A stretch of 64,000 bases of DNA, from NCBI RefSeq assembly GCF_009767585.1, contig NZ_WSNW01000001.1, positions 2,262,090 to 2,326,089 on the forward strand, in the 5' to 3' direction. Of this stretch, positions 8,447 through 17,096 are shown in pieces (position 1 is the stretch's first letter; each line of letters opens with the position of its first letter). The translations under genes and the position numbers were made by a program. Below the pieces are notes generated by a model. It saw nothing but the letters and a program-made list of their open reading frames with translations. It searched no databases and was not told where the DNA came from. Source of the DNA: Coprobacillus cateniformis (GTDB lineage: Bacteria; Bacillota_I; Bacilli_A; Erysipelotrichales; Coprobacillaceae).

Positions 8447-8869
8447 ATGTCTATTTTAATGTTTATTTTACCATTAGTTGCAGTTGTTTTATTATCATTA
8501 CCATTAGTTAAAATGTTTACTTCTAAAGTAAGCAAAGAAAGTGCGAAATGGCGTTTATTAACTCATGTTGGTGGGTTCTTCGGAGCTGTTGCTTTAACTT
8601 TATGTTTATCAATGAGTTCAGCATTCGCTGCTGATGCAGGTATGACTGGGACTTTGGCTCAAGGTTTAGGATTTATCGCTGCTGCATTAGCAACTGGATG
8701 TTCTGCATTAGGTGCTGGTATTGCCGTAGCTGCTGCTGCACCTGCAGCAATTGGAGCATTCTCTGAAAATGACAATAACTTCGGTAAAGCATTGATCTTC
8801 GTTGCCTTAGGTGAAGGGGTTGCTATTTACGGGTTATTAATTTCTATCTTAATTATCAACGCTTTATAA
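8447..8869 (+). CDS. V-type ATPase subunit K (proteolipid c subunit) with N-terminal leader
   Basis: 140 residues. Residues 62-140 form one c-subunit hairpin: helix 74-103 (Gly/Ala-rich), a polar loop SENDNNFGK, and helix 114-139 with the ion-binding Glu123 (LGEGVAIYG). The first 61 residues hold two further hydrophobic stretches (4-22 and 41-61), and the second ends MSSAFA-AD, which looks like a signal-peptidase AxA site. So either a four-helix K with one carboxylate, or a leader cleaved after Ala61 leaving a 79-residue single hairpin. The usual PET around the carboxylate is replaced by GEG, and I see no Gln in the partner helix, so I do not predict Na+ over H+. Confidence 0.88.
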   Translation: MSILMFILPLVAVVLLSLPLVKMFTSKVSKESAKWRLLTHVGGFFGAVALTLCLSMSSAFAADAGMTGTLAQGLGFIAAALATGCSALGAGIAVAAAAPAAIGAFSENDNNFGKALIFVALGEGVAIYGLLISILIINAL

Positions 8870-8893
8870 TTTGGAAAAGAAAGGTCTGATTAT

Positions 8894-9202
8894 ATGAAGT
8901 TTTTCTTAATCAGCGATAATATTGATACATTGATGGGACTAAGACTTGTTGGAATTGAAGGTGTTGTTGTTCACAGCAGAAAAGATTTTCTGAGTGTTCT
9001 TCAAAGTAAAATGAAGGATGAAACAATTGCAATTATTTTGGTCACAACAAAGTTAGTCGATATGTGTCCAGATATTATATCTGAAATTAAATTAAAACAA
9101 CAGAAGCCATTAATTACTGAAATACCTGACCGTCATGGAAACTCTAAAATCGGAGAAACAATTGATGGTTATGTATCAGAAGCAATTGGTGTAAAATTAT
9201 AG
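8894..9202 (+). CDS. V-type ATPase subunit F (central stalk)
   Basis: 102 residues, the usual length for the F subunit (NtpG in E. hirae). It begins with the family pattern MKFFLISDNIDTLMGLRLVG and has the Rossmann-like alternation and late KQQKPLITEIPDRHG loop typical of F. It binds subunit D in the rotor shaft. An AGAAAGG lies upstream of the ATG at 8894. Subunit E follows within about 12 bases. Confidence 0.88.
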   Translation: MKFFLISDNIDTLMGLRLVGIEGVVVHSRKDFLSVLQSKMKDETIAIILVTTKLVDMCPDIISEIKLKQQKPLITEIPDRHGNSKIGETIDGYVSEAIGVKL

Positions 9203-9214
9203 GAGAATGTGATT

Positions 9215-9811
9215 ATGCAAAATATTGATCAAGTATTTCTCTATATGAAAGATGAAATTGAAAGACAAGCTAAGAATGAAGAAAAATCTATTCTTGATGA
9301 AGTGAAAGCTCTTGAAGATGAAGCTTATGAATCTATGCGTGCTGAAGCAAAAAGAGATGCAGATTTAAAACTGAAACAAGAAGAAGAAGAAATGAGTTCT
9401 AATGCTTCGGCTGAAATTTCTGAAAGTCATATTGAAAGAACTAAAAAATTAATTGAAAAAAGAGATGAATATGTTAAAACTATTTTTGCAAAAGCAAGAG
9501 AAGAATTAGTTGCTTTTACTCAAAGTAAAGAATATGCATCTTTTATGGAAGAAAAGATTAAGAAAGTTGCTGCTGATTTTGTAGGAACAAACTCAATTAT
9601 GTTTGTTGCTTCAAAAGATTTATCAATGGAGAAAGCTTTAGTAAAAGCTTTTGGATCTGATATTAAAGTAGAAGCAAGTGAAGATATTACTATTGGTGGA
9701 TTTATTATTGAAAACAAAGAATCTTCTTTGGTTGTTGATGAAACTTTAGATTTTGCTTTGGCAAATCAAAAGGAATGGTTCAATAAAAATTCTGGATTAA
9801 TCATTAAATAA
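9215..9811 (+). CDS. V-type ATPase subunit E (peripheral stalk)
   Basis: 198 residues from this start. The N-terminal 110 residues are a charged coiled coil (RQAKNEEKSILDEVKALEDE) that would pair with the G/H protein; the C-terminal 90 residues form the globular head-binding part (DITIGGFIIENKES is the typical GGxx block). A GTG at 9209 is possible, but it sits only three bases from the AGGAG (9201-9205); the ATG at 9215 has better spacing. It lies between F and the catalytic A subunit. Confidence 0.88.
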   Translation: MQNIDQVFLYMKDEIERQAKNEEKSILDEVKALEDEAYESMRAEAKRDADLKLKQEEEEMSSNASAEISESHIERTKKLIEKRDEYVKTIFAKAREELVAFTQSKEYASFMEEKIKKVAADFVGTNSIMFVASKDLSMEKALVKAFGSDIKVEASEDITIGGFIIENKESSLVVDETLDFALANQKEWFNKNSGLIIK

Positions 9812-9830
9812 GAACAAGGGGGATTTGAAA

Positions 9831-11582
9831 GTGAATGAAAATGTAATCTATTCAATCAATGGTCCCGTTGTTACAGTAAAAGATACTGATGCCTTTTCTA
9901 TGTTAGAAATGGTCTATGTTGGAAATGCAAGATTGATTGGTGAAGTTATCTCAATCAAAAAAGAATTTACAACAATCCAAGTCTATGAAACGACAACAGG
10001 ATTGAAACCAGGTGAACCTGTTTATCCAACAGGTCAACCTATTTCTGTAACTCTTGGGCCTGGTATTTTAAGAAATATTTTCGATGGGATTGAAAGACCC
10101 CTAGAAGAAATAGCAAAAGAATCTGGATCATTTATTCCTACAGGAAGTCATGTTGACCCACTTGATAAGAATAAATTATGGGATGTCACTGTGGTTGCTA
10201 AAGTTGGTGATCAAGTTCAAGGTGGAGATGTGTATGCAACTATTCCTGAAACAGATTTAATTATGCATAAATGTATGGTTTCGCCATATACAAAAGGTAA
10301 AGTTATTGAAGTTGCACCAAGTGGTCAATATAAAATTGATGATGTTGTGATGAAGATTGAAGATGAAGAAGGAAAGATTATTGAATGTACATTGACTCAA
10401 AAATGGCCAATCAAACAATCTAGACCAGTTGCCAAACGTCTTCCTATCTCAATGCCACTTATTACTGGACAACGTGTTATTGATACATTGTTCCCAATTG
10501 CTAAAGGTGGGACAGCAGCTATTCCTGGTGGATTTGGTACTGGAAAAACAATGACACAGCATCAGCTTGCTAAATGGTGTGATGCTGATATTATTGTTTA
10601 TGTAGGTTGTGGAGAACGTGGAAATGAAATGACACAGGTTCTTGAAGAATTTAGAGAATTGATTGACCCTAAGTCAAATAAACCTTTAACAGACAGAACT
10701 GTCTTAATTGCAAACACTTCTAATATGCCAGTTGCAGCTCGTGAAGCTTCTATTTATACTGGAGTTACACTGGCTGAATATTACCGTGATATGGGTTACC
10801 ATGTTGCGATTATGGCTGACTCAACTTCTCGTTGGGCAGAAGCATTACGTGAAATCTCTGGACGTTTGGAAGAAATGCCTGCTGAAGAAGGGTTCCCTGC
10901 ATACTTGCCTTCACGTTTATCTCAATTCTATGAACGTGCTGGATATATGAACAATTTAAATGGAACAAAAGGTTCTGTTACAATTATCGGGGCAGTTTCT
11001 CCTCAGGGAGCTGACTTCTCTGAACCAGTTACTCAAAATACAAAACGTTTCGTTCGTACATTCTGGGCATTAGATAAAGCATTAGCTTATGCTCGTCACT
11101 ATTTTGCAATTAACTGGAATCAAAGTTATAGTGAATATATTCCTGATTTGGAAAGATGGTTTAACAAAAATGTTGATCCTAAATTCTTAAGAGATCGTCA
11201 AGAATTATCTAGTATTCTTGCTGAAGAAACAAAATTAATGGAAATTGTTAAATTAATGGGATCTGATGTTTTACCTGATGATCAAAAATTAATTATTGAA
11301 GTTGCTAAATTAGTACGTGTTGGTTACTTACAACAAAATGCTTTCCATCCAGATGATACTTATGTACCATTAGAAAAACAATTAAAAATGATGGAAGTCA
11401 TTCTTTATCTCTATAAACGTGGTAAAGAAGTTGTTAATGCTGGTAAACCAATTCGTTTGATTATGGAAACTGGTATCTTTGATAAAGTCATTAAAATGAA
11501 ATATGATGTTCCAAATAATCATTTAGATTTATTTGATGATTATTATAAAGACATTGATGAAGCTGTTGCATCTATAGACTAA
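9831..11582 (+). CDS. V-type ATPase catalytic subunit A
   Basis: About 584 residues. It hydrolyses or makes ATP in the head. The Walker A GGFGTGKTMTQHQLAKW, the GCGERGNEMTQVLEEF block with the catalytic Glu, and SRWAEALREISGRLEEMP are present. The extra non-homologous insert (about residues 110-190) that distinguishes V/A-type A from F-type beta is present. AAGGGGGA ends at about 9823: a TTG at 9825 is almost on top of it, whereas the GTG at 9831 has proper spacing, so I chose GTG. Subunit B follows 14 bases downstream. Confidence 0.95.
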   Translation: MNENVIYSINGPVVTVKDTDAFSMLEMVYVGNARLIGEVISIKKEFTTIQVYETTTGLKPGEPVYPTGQPISVTLGPGILRNIFDGIERPLEEIAKESGSFIPTGSHVDPLDKNKLWDVTVVAKVGDQVQGGDVYATIPETDLIMHKCMVSPYTKGKVIEVAPSGQYKIDDVVMKIEDEEGKIIECTLTQKWPIKQSRPVAKRLPISMPLITGQRVIDTLFPIAKGGTAAIPGGFGTGKTMTQHQLAKWCDADIIVYVGCGERGNEMTQVLEEFRELIDPKSNKPLTDRTVLIANTSNMPVAAREASIYTGVTLAEYYRDMGYHVAIMADSTSRWAEALREISGRLEEMPAEEGFPAYLPSRLSQFYERAGYMNNLNGTKGSVTIIGAVSPQGADFSEPVTQNTKRFVRTFWALDKALAYARHYFAINWNQSYSEYIPDLERWFNKNVDPKFLRDRQELSSILAEETKLMEIVKLMGSDVLPDDQKLIIEVAKLVRVGYLQQNAFHPDDTYVPLEKQLKMMEVILYLYKRGKEVVNAGKPIRLIMETGIFDKVIKMKYDVPNNHLDLFDDYYKDIDEAVASID

Positions 11583-11596
11583 AGGAGGAATAAGTT

Positions 11597-13045
11597 ATGA
11601 GTCTTCAATATGTAGGTTTGAATGAAATTAACGGTCCATTAGTCGTATTAGATCATGTCAAAGGTGCATCATACGACGAAATGGTTGAATTACAATGTAA
11701 AGATGGTTCAACACGTTTAGGACGTGTTGTTCAAATAGAAGGTGAAAGAGTTGTTGTTCAGGTTTTTGAAGGAACAAACTCACTTTCCCTTGCAAATACA
11801 AAAACAAGATTATTAGGTCATCCAATGGAATTACCTGTTTCTAGAGAAATTTTAGGTCGTGTTTTCTCTGGAGCTGGGAAACCTATTGATGGACTTGGAG
11901 AAATCTATGCTGAGAAATCAATGGATATTAATGGTTTACCATTAAATCCTGTGGCTCGTATTTATCCAAGAAACTATATTAATACAGGAATTTCATCTAT
12001 TGACTGTTTAACAACCTTGATTCGTGGTCAAAAATTACCAATATTCTCTGGATCTGGGTTGCCACATAATCAATTAGCAGTACAAATTGTTAAACAAGCA
12101 AAAGTTGCTGATGATGAAGGAAAAGGATTTGGGGTTGTTTTCGCTGCTATGGGTGTAACTAATGACGTTGCTGAATACTTTAGACGTTCATTTGAAGAAG
12201 CAGGAGTTATGCAAAGAGTTGTTATGTTCTTGAACTTATCAAATGACCCAATCATTGAACGTATCTTAACACCAAGATGTGCATTAACAGCTGCTGAATA
12301 TTTAGCATTTGAACATGATATGCATATCTTAGTCATCTATACTGATGTCACTTCTTATTGTGAAGCGTTACGTGAATTCTCTTCAAGTAAGGGAGAAATT
12401 CCAGGTCGTAAAGGATATCCAGGATATCTTTATTCAGATTTAGCTTCTTTATATGAAAGAGCAGGGATTGCAAATTCTGCAAAAGGTTCTGTCACACAGA
12501 TTCCAATCTTGACAATGCCTAACAATGATATTACTCATCCTGTACCTGACTTAACTGGATATATTACAGAAGGGCAAATTACACTTGATTCTGAATTGAA
12601 TGCAATGGGTATTTATCCACCAGTTAGCGTTCTTCCATCATTATCACGTTTAATGAAAGATGGTATTGGTGAAGGATTTACAAGAGCTGATCACTCATCA
12701 GTTTCTAACCAATTGTTTGCAGCATATGCTCATGTTCAAGATGTTAAGTCATTAACATCAGTTATTGGTGAAGATGAATTATCTGCAGTTGATAAGAAGT
12801 ATATGGAATTTGGTCGTTTATTTGAACGCTATTTCATTAATCAAGGTTTCAATACCAATAGATCTATTGAGGAAACTCTTGATTTAGGTTGGTCACTATT
12901 ATCAGTTCTTCCAAAGAACGAATTAGACCGTATTGATAATGCTGTATTAGAACAATTCTATGATCATGAAAAAGCTGTATCTCAATTTGGTCTTCAGGAA
13001 GATGGCTCAATTAGAGAATTACAACAGGCAGTAGATAATGGCTAA
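11597..13045 (+). CDS. V-type ATPase regulatory subunit B
   Basis: 482 residues, close to E. hirae NtpB. It alternates with A in the head and lacks a functional Walker A: the position corresponding to the P-loop reads FSGSGLPHNQLA, the hallmark of B. Further family blocks are GVTNDVAEYF, ALREFSSSKGEIPGRKGYPGYLYSDL and SSLYERAG-like. AAGGAGGAAT precedes the ATG. Its last bases overlap the start of subunit D by 8 bases, indicating coupled translation. Confidence 0.95.
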   Translation: MSLQYVGLNEINGPLVVLDHVKGASYDEMVELQCKDGSTRLGRVVQIEGERVVVQVFEGTNSLSLANTKTRLLGHPMELPVSREILGRVFSGAGKPIDGLGEIYAEKSMDINGLPLNPVARIYPRNYINTGISSIDCLTTLIRGQKLPIFSGSGLPHNQLAVQIVKQAKVADDEGKGFGVVFAAMGVTNDVAEYFRRSFEEAGVMQRVVMFLNLSNDPIIERILTPRCALTAAEYLAFEHDMHILVIYTDVTSYCEALREFSSSKGEIPGRKGYPGYLYSDLASLYERAGIANSAKGSVTQIPILTMPNNDITHPVPDLTGYITEGQITLDSELNAMGIYPPVSVLPSLSRLMKDGIGEGFTRADHSSVSNQLFAAYAHVQDVKSLTSVIGEDELSAVDKKYMEFGRLFERYFINQGFNTNRSIEETLDLGWSLLSVLPKNELDRIDNAVLEQFYDHEKAVSQFGLQEDGSIRELQQAVDNG

Positions 13046-13679
13046 TCAAGTCTTTCCAACAAAAGGGAATTTGATTGCTACCAAAAAGTCATTAGAACTA
13101 GCATATCTAGGATATGACTTGATGGATAAGAAAAGAAATGTTCTAATCAAAGAAATGATGAGTTTATTAGATGATGTCAAGATGATTAGAGATGATATCA
13201 CTGAATCTTATGAAAAAGCATATTATGCTCTTCAAGAAGCCAATATGTCTTTAGGAATTATCAGTGATATTGTAGAAGCAGTCCCTATTGATGAAGGAAT
13301 TAGTGTCACTTATCGAAGTGTTATGGGAGTTGAAATCCCTAAAGTTTCTTATGAAAAAACACCTCTTCGTCTAGGATATGGTTTTGAAAGAGCCAATTCT
13401 AAAGTGGATTATGCTTATAGATGTTTCTATCATGTTAAAGAATTAACTGTGAAATTAGCTGAAATTGAAAATGCTGTTTATCGTTTAGCAAATGCTATAC
13501 GTAAAACTCAAAAAAGAGCGAATGCTCTTAAAAACATTTCAATTCCTGGATTTGAATCGACAGTTAAGTTTATTAGCGAAGCTTTAGATGAAAAAGATAG
13601 AGAAGAGTTCTCACGTCAAAAAGTCATTAAAACACAAAAGGATAAACAAGAAAGTTTAAAGAAACAAGGTTCTGCTTAG
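13038..13679 (+). CDS. V-type ATPase subunit D (central rotor shaft)
   Basis: 213 residues, mostly two long helices, the expected fold and length for subunit D (NtpD), which forms the rotor axle with F. The start MANQVFPTKGNLIATKKSLELA and the AYRCFYHVKELTVKLAEIENAVYR-type C-terminal helix match; IRKTQKRANALKNI is the strongly conserved KT.RR.NALE-type block. The 8-base overlap with subunit B places it last in the operon. A terminator hairpin overlaps its stop. Confidence 0.93.
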   Translation: MANQVFPTKGNLIATKKSLELAYLGYDLMDKKRNVLIKEMMSLLDDVKMIRDDITESYEKAYYALQEANMSLGIISDIVEAVPIDEGISVTYRSVMGVEIPKVSYEKTPLRLGYGFERANSKVDYAYRCFYHVKELTVKLAEIENAVYRLANAIRKTQKRANALKNISIPGFESTVKFISEALDEKDREEFSRQKVIKTQKDKQESLKKQGSA

Positions 13680-13693
13680 AATCTTGTTTTTTT
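13663..13693 (+). terminator. Terminator of the V-ATPase operon
   Basis: AACAAGGTTCT and AGAATCTTGTT pair around a GCTT loop, with a single mismatched position, and are followed by a run of seven T and CG. The hairpin includes the last codons and stop of subunit D. Confidence 0.7.
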
Positions 13694-13751
13694 CGTATAA
13701 AAAAGAAAAATGATCTTAAAAACTTGTATATAGAAATAGGAGGGTTATTTT

Positions 13752-14178
13752 ATGACAAAAGAAGAATCAGAATTAGATTACATAGCTCTACACTTTTATA
13801 AAGAGATTCAATCACTGATGAGTAATAGTTAGACAAACAGTTTTATCAGACTGCTAACTTTACAATGGTAAAAACTGACTGGCAGATTGGTAAAATGATT
13901 GTAGAAAAGCAAGGTAGTAAAGAACGTGCTGAGTATGGCAAAGACCTGAAATTGGAAAAGTATTATAAAACTTTCTCATAGCAACTCAGTTTCGTTATCG
14001 AAATTTAGGACAAATACAGATGTATGTAAATGATTACAAAAGAGAGTTCATGAATGAAGGAGATAATTCTCCAATAGGAATCATCTTATGTTCAGGTAAG
14101 AATCAGTCAGTAGTGAAAACATATTTTTGCTTCAAGATATCAAATATGTTTACTAATAGCGGAGGAGCTACAGAATGA
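13752..14178 (+). pseudogene. Decayed DUF1016 (YhcG-type PDDEXK nuclease) gene
   Basis: A ribosome binding site AGGAGG and ATG at 13752 open a 26-codon frame that stops at 13830-13832. The sequence continues in another frame as QFYQTANFTMVKTDWQIGK and then MIVEKQGSKERAEYGKDL, the typical N-terminal block of DUF1016/YhcG proteins, stopping at 13979-13981. A third frame carries LGQIQMYVNDYKREF and SPIGIILCSGKNQSVVKTYF, the C-terminal PDDEXK-nuclease part, ending at 14178. The region between the two domains is missing, since intact members are about 330-400 residues and only some 140 codons remain. It has at least two frame changes plus an internal deletion. DUF1016 genes are often carried near restriction or mobile loci. 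Confidence 0.75.
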
Positions 14179-14209
14179 ATTCAATAAGGATTATTAGGAA
14201 TTATTGATT

Positions 14210-14240
14210 AAAAGATATAAAAATACCTTTTATCTTTTTT
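14210..14240 (+). terminator. Weak AT-rich terminator-like hairpin
   Basis: AAAAGATA (14210-14217) pairs with TATCTTTT (14231-14238) and continues into a T run. It contains no G-C clamp beyond one pair, so strength is doubtful. Confidence 0.3.
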
Positions 14241-14242
14241 TC

Positions 14243-14304
14243 GAAATTACTTTCAAAAGCCGACTAAATTTAAGCGGTTACAAAGAAAAAGTGAAAGTAA
14301 TTTC
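14243..14304. repeat. Perfect 13-bp inverted repeat with 36-base spacer upstream of nanE
   Basis: GAAATTACTTTCA (14243-14255) and TGAAAGTAATTTC (14292-14304) are exact reverse complements. The spacer is 36 bases. It lies between the decayed DUF1016 gene and the nanE operon, about 68 bases before the nanE start. It could be a pair of operator half-sites, an mRNA leader stem or a mobile-element relic. Confidence 0.6.
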
Positions 14305-14337
14305 TAAATATCCTTAAATACTTGTGAATAATTAAAA

Positions 14338-14355
14338 ATATCAGTAAATTGATAT
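14338..14355. promoter_or_regulatory. Palindromic operator candidate before nanE
   Basis: ATATCA-N6-TGATAT (14338-14355) ends directly before the AGAGGAGG ribosome binding site of nanE. A similar ATATCA-N6-TGATAA occurs at 46302-46319. A binding role, for example for the RpiR protein encoded at the end of this gene group, is inference. Confidence 0.35.
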
Positions 14356-14371
14356 CAGAGGAGGAAAAAAG

Positions 14372-15055
14372 ATGAAAGAAATTCAAAATAATCTGATTGT
14401 ATCATGTCAAGCATTAGAGGATGAACCACTACATTCGTCTTACATTATGTCAAAGATGGCACTAGCTGCAAAGATGGGTGGAGCTAAGGGAATAAGGGCT
14501 AATAGTGTAGAAGATATTCGTGCTATTAAAAAAGAAGTTGATTTGCCTATTATTGGAATTATCAAAAAAGATTATGATGGAACAGATATTTACATTACTA
14601 CAACTATGAAGGAAGTCGACGCTTTGGTAGAAGTGGGTGTGGATATCATTGCGATGGATGCAACAAAGCAACTCCGTTTAAATCAGCAAAGTTTAGATGA
14701 ATTCTTTAAAGCAGTCAAAAACAAATATCCTCATCAGTTGTTTATGGCTGATTGTTCAACAGTTGCAGAAGCTAAACATGCTGATCAACTTGGATTTGAT
14801 TTTATTGGAACAACACTTGTGGGGTATACACCACAAAGTTATGGTCATAAAATTGAAGCAGATGATTTTAAGATTATCAGAGATATTATTTCTTCAGTTC
14901 AACATCCAGTTATTGGAGAGGGAAATATTGATACTCCTTTAAAAGTGAAAAGAGTTTTAGAATTAGGTTGTTATAGTGTGGTTGTTGGGTCAATTATCAC
15001 AAGGCCACAAGTCATTACAAAGAGATTTGTAGATGAAATAAAGAAGGAGAGGTAA
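14372..15055 (+). CDS. nanE: N-acetylmannosamine-6-phosphate 2-epimerase
   Basis: 227 residues, the normal NanE length. It converts ManNAc-6-P to GlcNAc-6-P in the cytoplasm, feeding amino-sugar catabolism. The TIM-barrel blocks are typical: LIVSCQALEDEPLHS at the start, GAKGIRANS, LPIIGIIKKDY, IIAMDAT, LFMADCSTVAEA, FDFIGTTLVGYTP and PVIGEGNIDTP, with the catalytic Lys (IIGIIKK) and Glu (IGEGN) in place. An ideal AGAGGAGG lies 7 bases before the ATG. It is first in an operon with a PTS permease five bases downstream. The usual partners nanA (lyase) and nanK (kinase) are absent here, which fits a route where the sugar arrives already 6-phosphorylated by a PTS. Confidence 0.95.
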   Translation: MKEIQNNLIVSCQALEDEPLHSSYIMSKMALAAKMGGAKGIRANSVEDIRAIKKEVDLPIIGIIKKDYDGTDIYITTTMKEVDALVEVGVDIIAMDATKQLRLNQQSLDEFFKAVKNKYPHQLFMADCSTVAEAKHADQLGFDFIGTTLVGYTPQSYGHKIEADDFKIIRDIISSVQHPVIGEGNIDTPLKVKRVLELGCYSVVVGSIITRPQVITKRFVDEIKKER

Positions 15056-15060
15056 AAAAT

Positions 15061-16335
15061 ATGATGGATAAAATTTCAAATTTATTATTACCAATTGCTG
15101 AAAAATTATCAAAGAATAGATATTTAGCAGCAATTAGAGATGGTTTTATTTCAATTATGCCATTAGTTATCACTGCATCACTGTTTACGCTTATAAACAG
15201 TGTATTTGTTGGTGAAGGGAATTATTTAGATAAATGGTTTGGGTTGCCATGTAGTGAGTTTGCACAATTAGGAAGTGTTATTGGTTCAGCATCAATGTCA
15301 GTGATGGCAATTTTATTAACATTTACGACTGCAAAAGCATTAGCAAAGAATTACAAAATGGATACATCAATTACAGGGGCAATGGCAGTTGTGAGTTTCT
15401 TATGTTTAACTCCTTTTGTAGCTGATGCAACAATTGGTGAATATGTGACAACTTATTATTTAGGGGCAGCAGGAATGTTTACAGCATTTCTATCAGCTTT
15501 ATTATCAGTTGAAGTGCTTCGTTTCTTGATGAGTTTTAAAGCTTTAATTATTAAAATGCCTGAAAGTGTTCCAACAGGTATTGCAAGATCATTTAATTCA
15601 ATTATTCCAGTTGCTTTAACAGTTATTATTTTTGCAATTGTAAGAATTGTAACTGATGCTATGGGAGCACCATTAAATGATTTGATTTTTACTTGGATAC
15701 AAACACCATTTACGGCGATTGTTTCATCACCTATTGGATTAATTATTATCTATATATTATATATGTTATTATGGGGATTTGGAATACATTCAGCATATAT
15801 TTTTAATCCAATTTTAGAACCTATTTATTTAGCAAGCTTAGCTTTAAATGTGAATGCGATAAATGCAGGAGAAGCAGCTACACAAATTATTACAAAACCA
15901 TTCTTAGATTCAGTTGCATTTATGGGTGGTGCTGGTAATATGTTGGCACTTGTTATTGCAATCTTCCTTGTTTCAAAAAGAAACGATTATAAAGTTATAG
16001 GTAAACTTGGACTGGTTCCTGCACTATTTAATATTTCTGAACCATTAATGTTTGGACTACCAGTTGTTATGAATCCAATCCTTATTATTCCTATGATTGG
16101 AGCAACATTAGCAGGACTTGGTATTGGTGCACTTGCAACTCAAATTGGGATTATGGCACATACTTATGTTCTGATTCCATGGACAACACCACCAGTCATC
16201 AGTGCTTTTCTAGCAACTGGTGGAGATATTATGTCTGGAGTTGTTGGACTTGTTATTCTCATTGTTTCAGTTCTTATATACATCCCATTTGTAAAAGTTA
16301 TGAATAAAGAAAGAGCTGAACAAGTTGAAGAATAA
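15061..16335 (+). CDS. PTS EIIC permease, lactose/cellobiose family (orphan IIC)
   Basis: 424 residues with about ten membrane helices. The start MMDKISNLLLPIAEKLSKNR, SVPTGIARSFNSIIPVAL, the GFGIHSAYIFNPI loop and SEPLMFGLPVVMNPI are signatures of the PTS EIIC family 3 (CelB/LicC/ChbC type). It would carry and phosphorylate an oligosaccharide or amino sugar. The start is five bases after nanE. No EIIA or EIIB gene is in the window, so those domains must come from elsewhere. The next-door nanE suggests the substrate contains N-acetylmannosamine, but that is inference. Confidence 0.9.
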   Translation: MMDKISNLLLPIAEKLSKNRYLAAIRDGFISIMPLVITASLFTLINSVFVGEGNYLDKWFGLPCSEFAQLGSVIGSASMSVMAILLTFTTAKALAKNYKMDTSITGAMAVVSFLCLTPFVADATIGEYVTTYYLGAAGMFTAFLSALLSVEVLRFLMSFKALIIKMPESVPTGIARSFNSIIPVALTVIIFAIVRIVTDAMGAPLNDLIFTWIQTPFTAIVSSPIGLIIIYILYMLLWGFGIHSAYIFNPILEPIYLASLALNVNAINAGEAATQIITKPFLDSVAFMGGAGNMLALVIAIFLVSKRNDYKVIGKLGLVPALFNISEPLMFGLPVVMNPILIIPMIGATLAGLGIGALATQIGIMAHTYVLIPWTTPPVISAFLATGGDIMSGVVGLVILIVSVLIYIPFVKVMNKERAEQVEE

Positions 16336-17086
16336 AGTTGTTGTCTTTGATTTAGATGGAACTTTACTCGACAGTCATAATGCAATTATTGGGGGGACTC
16401 AAACATTAGAATGTTTGAGTTCACTTCATGAACTGGGATGTACATTAGCTGTCTGTACGGGAAGACTAGACCATGATATTATTAAAGTAGATGAACGATA
16501 TCATTTACATATGACTCATCGTATTTCTCAAAATGGTGCTGTTATTAATAGAGATGATCATTATCAAGCAACCTTATTAGATAAACAAGATGCTTTACAA
16601 ATATATAAAGATATAAAAACAAAAGATATTCGTATTGAATTAAATACAGTATCTAATCGTTATTGGAAAACAGATAGAGATCCTGATTTCCCAAAAGAAT
16701 TTTATGATTCACATATTATAAAAGATGATTTTGAAGAAATTATTCTTTGCCAGCCAACAGTTCTCTTTTTACTCATTGGAGATACAAAACAACTTGATGA
16801 GATAGAGACTTATGTGAACTCAACTTATCAAAATACAAAGGCAATAAAGACTTCACAAACATCTTTAGAAATATTACATCAATCAGCATCAAAAGGTCAC
16901 GCTATTGAAATCTTGTATCCTCACTATGAGATTTATGCAATAGGTGATGCTCCTAATGATTTTTGTATGTTTCCTATCGCAAAGGAAGGCTATTTGGTTT
17001 CAGATATTGACTGTCAATATAAATGTCATAGAAAAACAAGTATTTTAGAAGCTTTACAAGATATTATAACAAAAGTTCAGGGATAA
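16325..17086 (+). CDS. HAD-superfamily (Cof-type) sugar phosphatase
   Basis: 253 residues. The N-terminal motif VVVFDLDGTLLD has nucleophile Asp9 and acid Asp11; IGDAPNDFCMF near residue 205-215 is the C-terminal metal-binding motif IV of Cof-type (IIB cap) HAD phosphatases. These act on small phosphorylated metabolites, often sugar phosphates. The start is TTG at 16325, inside the permease gene (11-base overlap), and there is no other early start in frame. Co-transcription with nanE and the permease suggests it removes phosphate from a catabolic or overflow sugar phosphate. Confidence 0.85.
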   Translation: MKNKVVVFDLDGTLLDSHNAIIGGTQTLECLSSLHELGCTLAVCTGRLDHDIIKVDERYHLHMTHRISQNGAVINRDDHYQATLLDKQDALQIYKDIKTKDIRIELNTVSNRYWKTDRDPDFPKEFYDSHIIKDDFEEIILCQPTVLFLLIGDTKQLDEIETYVNSTYQNTKAIKTSQTSLEILHQSASKGHAIEILYPHYEIYAIGDAPNDFCMFPIAKEGYLVSDIDCQYKCHRKTSILEALQDIITKVQG

Positions 17087-17096
17087 GGAGAGAACG

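Noticed and set aside
10708..10950. 80-codon + strand frame inside V-ATPase subunit A
   Set aside because: A different frame of a strongly conserved coding region; the product has no domain and no start signal.
14462..14671. - strand open frame within nanE
   Set aside because: Shadow of nanE; composition is typical of antisense reading of AT-rich coding DNA.
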